The notes beneath the pieces are model-generated. The model did no database searches. It was not told where the DNA came from and saw only the letters and a list, made by a program, of their open reading frames with translations. A stretch of DNA of 64,000 nt from Anolis sagrei (taxonomy: Eukaryota; Chordata; Lepidosauria; Squamata; Anolidae): NCBI RefSeq assembly GCF_037176765.1, contig NC_090026.1, forward strand, positions 133,001,752 to 133,065,751, given 5' to 3'. The position numbers and the translations under genes were made by a program. Shown here piece by piece: positions 10,214-20,074 of this stretch (position 1 is the first letter of the stretch; every line of letters begins with the position of its first letter).

Positions 10214-10403
10214 CCGAAAACATATATATCCTCCAGTTGTCTCACCTCCAACAGACCTCTGAGGATGCTTGCTCAGATGCAGGTGAAACATCAGGAGAGA
10301 ATACTGCTGGAACATAGACATACAGCCTGAAAAAACCCACAGCAACCCATTGATTCCTGCTATGAAAGCCTCTGACAATACATAGAGAGAGAGAGATCTT
10401 TCT

Positions 10404-10898
10404 TGACCCCTGCGGATTTTACTCAGTGCCCAAAGTCCAAATTCAAAAAGACTCGCAGACCAGAGTAAAAATGAACAGAAAAATCTTTACTCTTTACTCA
10501 GCAGAGATGAAACATAAACTTGTAATGTTGCATATACAAATCAATCAGTGCAAGAAACTTACATAGTCTTTGTAAGTAACACAAAATAAGGCATCTTCAT
10601 CTTAAATCAAACGGGAGGGCAAAAATAAACCTTGAGTAAATAGCTATTCCACCATAGCCTCCTTCAGAGTAGCTCCTCCAAACTGCTCCCCAGAGCAAAG
10701 CCTTTGAGCATAGATCTCCTCAGAGAAAAAGCTCTCCACCATCCACACCCACCATACAGATATACCCCATTAGGTGTGGTCCAAGCTTGCTCGTTGACCT
10801 ACATTACCAGCTGAACATGATAATCAACACCATAAGGTTTTTCTTCGACACACACACACTTGGTCCTGCTACAACTTAGCGAAACAAATTTCACAGCA
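10404..10898 (-). mobile_element. LTR-like repeat, second copy
   Basis: It is the uninterrupted counterpart of 1890-2800 ('gaaacttacatagtctttgt', 'ttgagtaaatagctattcc', 'gacctacattaccagctg'). On the minus strand it runs from a TG near 10898 to a CA near 10404. I found no convincing target duplication. Best reading is an old solo LTR of unknown family. Confidence 0.45.
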
Positions 10899-11021
10899 GG
10901 AAAATTTTCTAGAAGCAACAGTTGGATAATTGCTTGCACACTACCACCATCCAGTGGTTCTCTGTATTATGGTTTCGGTTTTATATAGAGCTCCAAAGCA
11001 ACAGTGGAGTATGTGCCTTTA

Positions 11022-11438
11022 TAGAATCATAGAATCATAGAATCAAAGAGTTGGAAGAGACCTCCTGGGCCATCATCCAGTCCAACCCCATTCTGCCAAG
11101 AAGCAGGAATATTGCATTCAAAGCCCTCCTGACAGATGGCCATCCAGCCTCCGCTTAAAAGCTTCCAAAGAAGGAGCCTCCACCACACTCCGGGGCAGAG
11201 AGTTCCACTGCTGAACGGCTCTCACAGTCAGGAAGTTCTTCCTCATGTTCAGATGGAATCTCCTCTCTTGTAGTTTGAAGCCATTGTTCCCTTGCGTCCT
11301 AGTCTCCAGGGAAGTAGAAAGGAAGCTCCCTCCCTCCTCCCTGTAGCTTCCTCTCACCTATTTATACATGGCTATCATGTCTCCTCTCAGCCTTCTCTTC
11401 TTCAGGCTAAACATGCCCAGCTCCTTAAGCCGCTCCTC
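11022..11438 (-). mobile_element. CR1 LINE, 3' end
   Basis: The low-coordinate end has the CR1 tail ('agaatcatagaatcatagaa'). The minus strand then encodes the usual [20 protein letters not shown] and [15 protein letters not shown] blocks. It is truncated near 'ccgctcctcc'. Confidence 0.85.
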
Positions 11439-11521
11439 CTTTGGCGTTCCCTATCCTGTGAGCTCAAGCTCAGAGGAAGGCAATTTTGGCAAATCCTCTT
11501 CAGAAGAAAACAATTGGAAGG

Positions 11522-11600
11522 GCAGCATTATATAGTAGTTTGAGTGTTGCATTCGCTCAACCCTGGAGTTGAATCCCTGGAAATTTCAGTGCTTTGGGCA
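11522..11600 (+). mobile_element. Degenerate tRNA-derived SINE head
   Basis: 'ggcagcattatatagtagtt' resembles a box A region and 'gagttgaatccctgg' a box B, spaced as in a tRNA-derived SINE. The rest of the element is not recognisable. The 230 bases after it hold nothing I can name. Confidence 0.35.
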
Positions 11601-11835
11601 AATCCCGTTCCCCAAACTTATAGTAAGGCCATGGTGGCAAACCTCTGGAGAAAATCCTAGAAGAGGTTTGCCATACGTTGTTATGGCCAGGAAGGTAAAT
11701 AACTGCGACTGACCTTAGCTTCCGTTTGAGGTAAGCCCCATCTGTGGTTGAGCTAGCCCACCCCACCAATATGGCCCTGTTTGGGGAATATGGCATGGGA
11801 TGAAGACTGTTATTCATACAGCAACATAATTGGAG

Positions 11836-12032
11836 TTTACAGTATTTATATTCTGCCCTTCTCACTCCGAAGGAGACTCAGGGTGGATCACAATGCACAC
11901 ATACACAACAAACATTCAATCCCGTTTTTAGACATACAAGACATGCAGATAGAGTTAATTCAGCATTTTTTTCGAACTTCAGTTTCTGGAGGGTGCTCAA
12001 TTCTGGCCACAGGGGGGAGTTGTCGCTTCGTC
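11836..12032 (-). mobile_element. 3' half of an L2-tailed SINE
   Basis: It matches, in reverse, the 3' half of the SINE at 47466-48618: 'atattctgcccttctcactc', 'gactcagggtgga', then 'ctggccacagggggg'. The tRNA-like 5' half is absent. Confidence 0.55.
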
Positions 12033-12340
12033 AACTATTTATCTATTTGTTTGTTTGTTTGTTTGTTTACAACAGTTATATGCCACCCTTCTCACCCTGA
12101 AGGGGACTCAGAGTGGCTTACAAGATATATAGACATGCAATATATTCTATTATTAGCATAGTACAATATGAGTATTATACATTACTATATTGTACTATAC
12201 CATTGTATTGTAATATTATTAGTAATATTACATGTAATATAAAATATATAATTATACTATCATATCATCATTATTATTACATTGTATTACATTATAATAT
12301 TAAAAATATTATATGTATGTTTGTTTATGACACCGAGCAT
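12033..12340 (-). repeat. L2-type tail followed by AT-rich sequence
   Basis: A (tttg)n run and 'ccacccttctcaccctgaagg' mark a reversed L2-type 3' tail at about 12040-12120. After it come 220 bases of very AT-rich sequence ('taatattattagtaatatta') without a gene. Confidence 0.45.
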
Positions 12341-12655
12341 TTGACCGTGCCTTTGGGTAATTAAGCGGATAATGACAATACCGATGTTGACAATGGCTTG
12401 GAAATGGATTATGGATGAGTTTGATGGAGCATCCAACCTCAGTTTTTGACTAATAATGGTCACCAGAGTGGTAATTCTTAGTAGATTTTAATTGTATTGT
12501 TTTAATGTTTTCAACTATTTATAATTACTGTTTGTTTTTATTTTGTATATATTGCGGCATTGAATTGCTGCTGATTGGAAGCTGCCCTAAGTCCCCCCCC
12601 CCCTTAGAGGGTTGAGAAGGGCGGGGTACAAATATTTGAAATAAATAAATAAAAA
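12341..12655 (+). mobile_element. L2-type 3' UTR and tail
   Basis: It holds 'ggttgagaagggcggggtac' and an 'aaataaataaataaaa' tail, as in other L2 copies. No ORF portion is kept. Confidence 0.55.
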
Positions 12656-12945
12656 TAGGGTTTTACTCCTTGCTCTTTGATCTCCAGCATTTTTATGGTG
12701 TCATAAATTAACCTTGCCACTTTACGTGGTCCCTAATTTCTCTACTCACTGCTGGGCTGTTTTTGAACTGCTTAGGTGGATAGTAAGCTGGAATATTAAT
12801 AGTTCGGAGCTCAAACCCAATTTGGGCTTTGAACTTGCCACCTTCTGGTTAGCAGTGATTTATTGCTGTTAGTGATTAACCAGCTGGGCCCTAATGGGAT
12901 GTCTCTCTGTTTCCCTTTTGCTGATGCAACCTTCGAAACCCACAG

Positions 12946-13730
12946 GGGAATCAGAAGTGCGGATCGTCCTCCTTGGCAAATCCGGAGTTGGAAAGAGTGC
13001 CACAGGGAACACCATTCTTGGTCGGAGGGAGTTTGAGTCCCGGCTTCAAGCGAGGACCACGACTGTGGCCTCTCAACGGCGCCACGGGAAGTGGAAGGAC
13101 CTGGCTGTTTCTGTGGTTGACACGGCAGACGTCTGCAACCCAAAAGTCCCCAGCGAAGAACTGGAACCCAGGGTCCGGCACACCATTGCCCTCACCAGAC
13201 CTGGTCCCCATGCACTCCTGTTTGTGACCCAGGCTGGCCATTTCACCCCAGAAGATGAGGCGGCAGCAGACCAGCTCCAGGAGATGTTTGGAGCAGAGGC
13301 CATTCAACACACAATTGTCCTCTTCACCCACAAAGAGGACTTGGGAGGGATCTCCTTGCAAGAACATGTCAACAGATCCCACAACGGAGCTCTGCTGGGG
13401 CTGATCCAGAAATGCGGGAACCGAGTATGTGCATTTGACAACAACGCCCTTGAGGAAGATCAGGAGGAGCAAGTCTCCGAATTGATGGAAATGGTCCTGA
13501 ATATGATCCGGGAGAACAGAAGGCTTTACGGCAACAAGAGGCCGTACCTGGAATCTTCCATTATGGAGGAAGCCTCCGGATCCTTCGTAGCAGAAAGGAG
13601 GAGAGCCGAGGAAAGGGAAAGAGGAGCGTTGGAGAGGTTCAGCTGCAGGACGGGATTTGCAGTCCTTGCCTTGGGTGCATGTCTTGCTTTCCTGTATTGC
13701 CTTAGCTATCTCATTTCTAACAGGGACTGA
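12946..13730 (+). CDS. GIMAP/AIG1 immune-associated GTPase, main exon
   Basis: This long terminal exon follows a 3' splice site ('cgaaacccacag|gggaatcag') and ends with TGA at 13728-13730. With the exon at 7794-7806 it gives 265 residues. Motifs (spliced numbering): G1 GKSGVGKS at 15-22, G2 in TTT at 42-44, G3 region DTAD at 63-66, the AIG1 box (PGPHALLFVTQAGHFTPED) at 90-108, G4 THKED at 132-136, G5 FDN at 168-170. A hydrophobic anchor lies at about 242-261 (FAVLALGACLAFLYCLSYLI), with five polar residues after it. GIMAPs are membrane-anchored GTPases of lymphoid cells that assemble on internal membranes. The length and anchor suit a short GIMAP such as the GIMAP1/5 type, but I do not assign an orthologue. 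Oddity: canonical G3 is DxxG, and here Asp replaces the Gly. The frame is otherwise intact. Confidence 0.92.
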
Positions 13731-13917
13731 GAAATAATGGAAAGCCAATTGGCTGCCTCCATATTATAAGAAAACTAGCTCAACCCAGCTGTGCTGGTAC
13801 GGCTGTACCAGGAGCTCCAACTTCCTTTTCTTTCTTTGAGTATTTGCATGTATTCCAAAGTTCCATGCATTTTGCAATAAGGTGGCTTCCCTTGGTTTGC
13901 AGCCACCTGCCTATCAT
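13731..13917 (+). other. GIMAP 3' flank
   Basis: This should start the 3' UTR. I see no AATAAA before the LTR-like repeat begins near 13918; nearby AATAAA copies (for example at 14771) lie in LTR sequence. The poly(A) site is therefore not placed. Confidence 0.35.
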
Positions 13918-14930
13918 TGTTGGGTTTTTTAGTTCCGCCCCTTTCCCCAGGGTTCAGGAAGAAAAGGGAGCCATTTTAGCTCAGTCTTACAGTTGAAAGC
14001 TTAGCTACAGGGTGCGAATCAGCTCCACCTGTAGAGAAGCTTCATTTCTTACGAAATTCCAAGGCAAAACAGTTCCAAAGGACTCCAGCTGGAGAATCTA
14101 CAAAGCCTTGACTGGTAGGTCTACTCAGGACCCAAGAAGCAGTTTGGAACCGGGAGTAGAGCCCACACCAGCAAAGTTTAGAAAGTAGATTGCCCAAGGA
14201 GGGCTTAAAAAGGGTTTTCCTCTTAAAGAAAAGAAACAGTGCACGAAGCCAGTTGCCTGTCCCTTGTGGACAAGATTAAGAATGTCAGGATTAATTTAGT
14301 TATATGTGTGTTTTTCAATGTGTTTCTATGTAATTCCAAGATGGATTCTACTGTGCATTAGAAATGCTGTGCAGAATGTTTAATTTCATGAGGCTGTGAT
14401 TATGTAACCTTGAGAGAAGTGAGATAATGCTTGCTCTTGCTGGGAACAGAAGGGAGTAACCGGTCTCAGCAAGAAGAGAGATAAGCAGATGTGAAGAGAC
14501 TTTCATTTTTGACTAGTTCCTGTTTGTAGCTCGCTGTAGAAAGACGTGTGTTTGATGTACTTAGTAAAACTTAGTTTCTTTTGTAACTCAAAGCCCGCAG
14601 AGTCCTTATTTTTGCAACTTAGTGTCTGTGTGATCTGGCATTCCTTCCGCTGGCAAACGTCAACACTCTGACAAAGAAAGACACCAGTTGATTCAAAGCC
14701 TTGAAGTATTTGTTTGACCTGTTGAAGATCTGCGAAGTATTTGATTGTTTTGTTGAAGACCTAAGCAATAATAAAGGACTTTGTTAAACTTTTCAAGCTT
14801 TTAAAGACTCTGTATAGGAAAATCCTTAGGGCCTCTCACTCGAGGCACCCCGGCTTCCCGCTGGGCACAAAGAGCACGTCCTGTTCAAAAGCCAATTGCT
14901 ATAGGCACAGCGTGTGACAGCACACCAGCC
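13918..14930 (+). mobile_element. LTR-like repeat hosting a solo LTR
   Basis: It starts 'tgttgggttttttagttccg' and continues after the inner LTR with an 'aataataaaggactttg' poly(A)-like region and an end near 'gcgtgtgaca'. The shape fits a solo LTR split by a younger one, but no target duplication was found, so the ends are provisional. Family not determined. Confidence 0.45.
14283..14673 (+). mobile_element. Solo LTR, 5-bp target duplication
   Basis: It starts 'tgtcaggatt' and ends 'acactctgaca', so the ends are inverted (TGTCAG/CTGACA). The 5 bases 'aagaa' flank it exactly (14278-14282, 14674-14678). No internal region remains, as after LTR-LTR recombination. A 5-bp duplication suits Gypsy-type or ERV elements. 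It looks whole as an LTR and is younger than the repeat it lies in. Confidence 0.75.
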
Positions 14931-15368
14931 ATGCTTCACTGTGCCTCAGTCTGATATGAAATGAATGAGATAATAAATAAATGTATTATTGTGAACATAG
15001 ATTAACCGAGAAAACACATCATTCATTCCCATACCCTGCCTTGCATTGCTGTGTCCATGTGGAATGAAAAGAAAGGAAAGATAAAGAGATTTTTTACACA
15101 AATTATTTTTATTCTAAAGCTAGTGGAGAGACTACATTTATGGTTTGTCCTTTTTCTGCAGAAACATAAAGATCTGATGGTTTGGAGCAAGCGACGTCTA
15201 AGTGCCCCTGAAAAAAGCAACTGTTTTCTAAATTCAAACCGCACACTTGCAAAGACTTCCCCTGTTAACAAATCCCCTTTGGAATGTGTAGTTTCCTGGA
15301 AATGAAGTCCATCGCGAGGATGGGGAATGCTATTGTTTTGATATTGCGGAACTTCACAAAGTCCAAAT
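14931..15368. other. No recognised gene or repeat
   Basis: AT-leaning sequence with no element or exon that I can support. Confidence 0.4.
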
Positions 15369-15947
15369 ACAGGGTTATCCCAAAAGTACGGTTCCAAGGC
15401 TTGTAGCTCTCACGGGGAATTTTCGTGGGAAAAGTTGGTATCACTACCATGTAGCAGGAAGCCAGCAGAAGTGAATGAGCAGTGCTAGTCATCAGTAGCT
15501 CATTGAGTGACATTGTGGTGAAGGTTAGAGATGAGCATCCTCATTACGTTTCCCTCCAAGGACAAAGTTTGTGCTGCAATATGCTACCTAAATGCGAAGG
15601 GCATGAACACCGCTGCAATTCATCACAAGATTGTTTCAGTTTATGGAGAGGATGTAATGGCAAGACAGCATGTGGCAAAATGAGTACGGAATTTCAATGG
15701 CGGAAGGAGGAAATTCACAATGAAGACAGAAGTGGACGGCCATTCGTTGTGACTGATAACGTGGCTGAAAACAACAGCAGGAGACTTCTATGACACAGGC
15801 ATGAAAAAAACATCCCACGGATGACAAAATGTATTGAACTGAATGGTGATTATGTAGAAAAATAATGTAATACAGATGCTACAGTCAATATAAATTTGAT
15901 TAAAATATATTCATTCTTCATATTTTTAAAAAAATCTTGTAACCTTA

Positions 15948-16978
15948 GGGTTGTTGTAGTTTTTTTCGGGCTATATGTCCATGTTCTAGAGGGCTATATG
16001 GCCATGTTCTCCTAACGCAGAGTTTCTCAACCTGGGGGTCGGGACCCGTGTGGGGGTCACAAGGGGGTGTCAGAGGGGTCGCCAAAGACTATCAGAAAAC
16101 ATAGTATTTTCTGTTGGTCATGGGGGTTCTGTGTGGAAAGTTTGGTCCAATTCTATCGTTGGTGGGGTTCAGAATGCTATTTCATTGTGGGTGAACTATA
16201 AATCCCAACAACTACAACTCCCAAATGGCAAGGTCTATTTTCTCCAAACTCTATCAGTGTTCACATTTGGGCATATTGAGTATTTGTGCCAAATTTGATC
16301 CAGAGCCATCATTGCTTGAGTCCACAGTATTCTCTGGATGTAGGTGAACTACAACTCCAAAAACTCAAGGTCAATGTCCACCAGACCTTCCCAGTATTTT
16401 CTCTTGGTCATGGGAATTCTGTGTGCCATGTTTGATTCAATTCTATCATTGATGGAGTTCAGAAGTCTCTTTGATTTTAGGTGAACTATAAATCTCAGCA
16501 ACTCCAGCATTATCAAATGACAAAACCAATCACACCCAACCCCACCAGTATTCAAATTTTGGGCATATCGGGTGTTTGTGCCAAATTTGGTCCAGTGCCT
16601 GAAAATACATCCTGCATATCAGATATTTACATTATGATTCATAACAGTAGCAAAATGACAGTTATGAAGTAGCAATGAAAATAACGTTATGGTTGGGGGT
16701 CACCACAACATGAGGAACTGTACTAAGGGGTCACGGCATTAGGAAGGTTGAGAACCACTGTCCTAACGTTTCACCTGCATCTATGGCAAGCATCCTCAGA
16801 GGCACCTCTGAAGCATCCTCAGAAGCACCCTAACCCTAATCCTAACCTCACTACCTCTGAGGATGCTTGCCATAGATGCAGGCGAAACGTCAGGAGAGAA
16901 TGCCTCTAGAATATGACCATATAGCCTGAAAAAACCTACAACAACCCAGTAATTCCAGCCATGAAAGCCTTCGACAAT
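15948..16978 (-). mobile_element. Foldback element split by a hAT
   Basis: It begins 'gggttgttgtagttttttt' and ends 'aaagccttcgacaat'. The flanks 15933-15947 and 16979-16993 agree at 12 of 15 positions, a decayed target duplication in the mariner host. The loop region holds three degenerate 'ccctaa' units at about 16827-16848. Without the hAT it would be about 280 bp. Confidence 0.75.
16018..16760 (+). mobile_element. SPIN/Charlie-like hAT element with intact ends
   Basis: It begins 'cagagtttctcaacc' and ends 'ggttgagaaccactg'. The 8 bases 'tcctaacg' flank it exactly (16010-16017, 16761-16768). It is 743 bp, with internal blocks repeated at about 160-base spacing ('gtgaactataaatccca'). No transposase. 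It is the youngest of the three nested elements here. Confidence 0.88.
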
Positions 16979-17269
16979 ACTTTTATAACCTTACTTTCTG
17001 GATAACCCTCATACAGCGCGAACTTCGCACTTGGAGGGAAACGGAATGAGGACACTCATCTCTAACCTTCACCACAATGTCAGTCGTTGAGCTACTGACA
17101 ACTGGCACTGCTCGTTTGCTTCCACTGGCTTCCAGCTACACGGCAGTGAAACCAACTTCCCCCGAGAAACTTCCCTACATACCTTATAACCTTACTTTCC
17201 GTATAACCCACATGATGTAGTAAAATGTATATATGATTTTGGAATTCATGTTGAGTCTGTTCTCAGCTG

Positions 17270-17400
17270 CTCATTGACTGAAGGGAACCAGAGAAGAGAA
17301 GGAGTCCCCAGAGAAGGAAAGACGTTGGGACGCCAGGGTTCAAAGAGCTGGGAGCGGCACCTGCGGAAATACAAGGGAAAAGCTAAGTTAAATGCCTTCC
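17270..17400 (+). repeat. Segment shared with 39980-40110
   Basis: 'gctgggagcggcacctgcgg' and neighbouring bases recur almost unchanged at about 40057, and the agreement extends over roughly 100 bases. The family is unknown. The sequence from 17400 to 17686 holds nothing else that I recognise. Confidence 0.5.
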
Positions 17401-17686
17401 TGGAGATGGAACAGATCAACCGGCCCTCTCTTCCAACTCTAAGACCCCACCACCCCATGAGTCTGCATTTAGAGCCAAGGTTTCCTTGGCTGAATCAATG
17501 TGTGCATCATGGAGTCCTTTTGAAACTTAGTCCAGTCACCAGGGCTGATCAATAGTAATCATTCCACGTTGTTCCTGCGGCACAGAATCATTTCCGCAGG
17601 GCCTTGAGCACTTCACTTTTCCTTTCCTGGCCCATGGCTTGGCCTCTGACTGTGATTCTGCCCTCACCATTTAAGCCAATGAGCAT

Positions 17687-19090
17687 CTATTTATTGTGTC
17701 AGGAGCAACCAAACAGTTGTATATTGCATTTTAACAAACAAACAAACAAACAAACAAACAAACAAACAAAACACAAAGTTTGCAAGCTTGGTATTCGATT
17801 AAATGTCCTTTGACCAGTATCTGGCCCCTTGGAGTGCCTCTGGTGTTGCCGCAAGGAGGTCCTCCCTTGTGCATGTGGCAGGGCTCAGGGTGCATTCCAG
17901 CAAGTGGTCTGTGCTTTGCTCTTCTCCGCACTCGCATGTCGAGGATTCCACTTTGTGGCCCCATTTCTGAAGGTTGGCTCTGCATCTCCTGGTGCCAGAG
18001 CGCAGTCTGTTCAGCGCCTTCCAAGTCACCCAGTTTTCTGTGTACCCAGGGGGAAGTCTCTCATTTGTTATCAGCCAATGATTGAGGTACTGGGTTTGAG
18101 CCTGCCACTTTTGGACTCTCGCTTGCTGGGGTGTTCCAGCGAGTGTCTCTGTAGATCTTAGAAAACTATTTCTTGATTTAAGTCATTGGCATGCTGGATG
18201 ATACCCAAACAGAGATGTCACTGTCTTGATCCTTTCACTATTGGCTGCTCCTTTCCGGCGGATGTCAGGTGGTGCAGTGGTGTAGGGCGCAGACACCCTG
18301 TGATAATGCGGCATGTCTCATTAAGAGCCACGTCCACTGTTTTAGTGTGGTGAGATGTGTTCCACACTGGGCATGCGTACTCAGCAGCAGAGTAGCACAG
18401 CGCAAGGGCAGATGTCTTCACTGTGTCTGGTTGTGATCCCCAGGTTGTGCCAGTCAGCTTTCGTATGATATTGTTTCTAGCACCCACCTTTTGCTTGATA
18501 TTCAAGCAGTGCTTCTTGTAGGTCAGAGCACGGTCCAGAGTGACTCCCAGGGATTTGGGTGCGCTGCAATGCTCCAGTGGGATTCCTCCCCAGGTAATCC
18601 TCAGAGCTCGGGATGCTTGTCTGTTCTTAAGGTGAAAGGCACATGTCTGTGTTTTAGATGGATTAGGGATCAGTTGGTTTTCCCTGTAATAGGCAGTAAG
18701 GGCACCTAGAGCTTTGGAGAGCTTCTGTTCTACCATCTCAAAGCACCCTGCTTGAGCGGTAATGGCACGATCATCAGCGTAGATGAAACTCTCTGTCCCT
18801 TCTGGCAGTGGCTGGTCATTTGTGTAGATGTTGAACATGGATGGGGCAACCACGCTCCTTTGAGGCAGGCCGTTCTTCTGTTTCCACCATCTGCTTCTCT
18901 GGCCCTGGAACTCAACAAAGAAGCTCCTGTTTTGTAGCAGGTTTCCTATGAGGCAGGTGAGGTGGTCGTCCTTTGTGATATTATACATTTTTCTCAAGAG
19001 GAGGCAGCGGTGGTTCACAGTCTCATAGGCTGCTGACAGGTCTATGAAGACAGCTCCTGTGATCTGCTCCCTTTCAAAGCCATCTTCTAT
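17687..19090 (-). mobile_element. Jockey/Ingi-like LINE, 3' portion
   Basis: The minus strand encodes reverse transcriptase: WKQKNGLPQRSVVAPSMFNI, the active-site FIYADD, SLGVTLDRALTYKKHCLNI, and LALCYSAAEYACPVWN, then after a break a zinc-knuckle-like CECGEEQSTDHLLECT near the C-terminus. The tail at the low end carries 'caaacaaacaaa' repeats and 'gtgtcaggagcaacc'. The protein looks closest to jockey-superfamily elements (Ingi/Vingi or similar); the clade is my inference. At least one frame change separates the RT and zinc-knuckle parts. Confidence 0.75.
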
Positions 19091-19109
19091 GTGCTGTCAA
19101 TAAAGGGGT

Positions 19110-19510
19110 TTCACCCCATAATAATGTGGCATGTCTCATTAAGAGCCACTTGAACAGGGACCACTTTAATCAGGGACCACTTTAACCAGGAACCACTTGA
19201 ACAGGGACCACTTGAACAGGGATTACTCTGACCAGGAGCTACTTTAATCAGGGATCCACTGTTTTAGCGTGGTGAGATGTGTTGCACACTGGGCATGCAT
19301 ACTCAGCAGCAGAGTATCATAGCGCAAGGGCAGATGTCTTCACTGTGTCTGGTTGTGATCCCCAGGTTGTGTCAGTCAGCTTTCGTATGATTATTTCTAG
19401 CACCCACTTTTTGCTTGATATTCAAGCAGTGCTTCTTGTAGGTCAGAGCACGGTCCAGAGTGACTCCCAGGTATTTGGGTGTGCTGCAATGCTCCAGTGG
19501 GATTCCTGGA
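19110..19510 (-). mobile_element. Partial duplicate of the LINE, interrupted by a minisatellite
   Basis: It repeats the sequence of 18299-18595 ('gcatgtctcattaagagcca', 'tttcactgtgtctggttgtg') with few changes. It is interrupted at 19151-19253 by about 100 bases of 'gggaccactttaatca'-type units. It may be a second insertion or a local duplication. Confidence 0.65.
19151..19253 (+). repeat. Minisatellite of 14-17 bp units
   Basis: About seven units of the form 'cagggaccacttgaa/taat'. They match the array at 20640-20985 inside the hAT element 1.4 kb away. The junctions share 'ccac' with the interrupted LINE. Confidence 0.75.
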
Positions 19511-20074
19511 TGATTTGCACAAATGCACCACTAGACCCAAACCCTCCTCTCCTCTCATCCACCTTTCGTACCTGAAAGCTTGCATTTGGCGACCAAGTAG
19601 TCATAGTCTGTTTGATTTAAGGCAGCAAGGACTTGAACATCCAAACCTAAAAGATATTGAGGAAGCAAATTATTCACTAATTTTTCATTGCAACTCTTGC
19701 CGGTGAAAAAATAGGATGCAACTCAAAAGTGGCGTGTTTGGGGGATAGCTGATATTAATACATTCATACAATCCTGACTCGGAGGGACAAATGAAACAGG
19801 TCTTCTCTTTTGAAACAGAGATGGGGAGACATGTGCTCCTTTTTCTTATTTTAGGAGCCAAAATAGTTTGGGGATTGTAATTCTGGAGGACAGGCATCTA
19901 GAAATCTCTTTTTTTTTCCTGTTGGGAGACAAATCCAAGCAAAGGTTCCTTCCCTCCCTCATTAGAGAATTGAGAGAAGCTCCGCTGGGTGTTTTTGGCA
20001 GTCTTCTCCCATTCTGGCAAAACTTAAGCTTCTCTTCCTCCCCTTTCCCCCATTCCCACATGCAACCTCCTTAC
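19511..20074. other. No recognised gene or repeat
   Basis: I see no element that I can name here. The right part is the downstream intron side of the possible exon at 20075-20222. Confidence 0.35.

Larger units (their letters stand above)
9205..10379 (-). mobile_element. Foldback element with a 940-bp expanded interior
   Basis: The two arms typical of the family are here ('gctgtgagttttttgggctg' at 9208 and its partner ending in 'tctgacaat' at 10379), but they are separated by about 940 bases instead of a short loop. The interior holds two polypurine tracts, each followed by a near-identical block ('gttggccacagcaa...gggtacag'), an AT microsatellite and a strong hairpin. The flanks match at 11 of 15 positions (9190-9204, 10380-10394), but they are GA-rich and so are weak evidence. 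Confidence 0.6.
15370..17209 (+). mobile_element. Tc1/mariner remnant with inverted arms, hosting a foldback and a hAT
   Basis: It starts after a TA with 'cagggttatcc'. An internal end, 'ctggataaccctc', lies at 17010, and a second outer end, 'cgtataaccca', at 17209. The arm 15370-15590 and its reversed copy 17011-17209 pair over about 200 bases. Between them the + strand encodes a mariner transposase N-terminal piece at about 15690-15770 (FQWRKEEIHNEDRSGRPFVV), which fits the mariner 'EDD.RSGRP' region. The rest of the transposase is missing. A foldback element (15948-16978) and within it a hAT (16018-16760) interrupt it. Confidence 0.7.

Noticed and set aside
12894-12945. In-frame ATG at 12894 as the GIMAP start
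   Set aside because: A clear 3' splice site lies at 12945/12946, and the exon at 7721-7806 supplies an ATG in the right phase, so the frame upstream of 12946 is intronic.
16827-16848. True interstitial telomere site
   Set aside because: Only three degenerate units, inside a transposable element loop.
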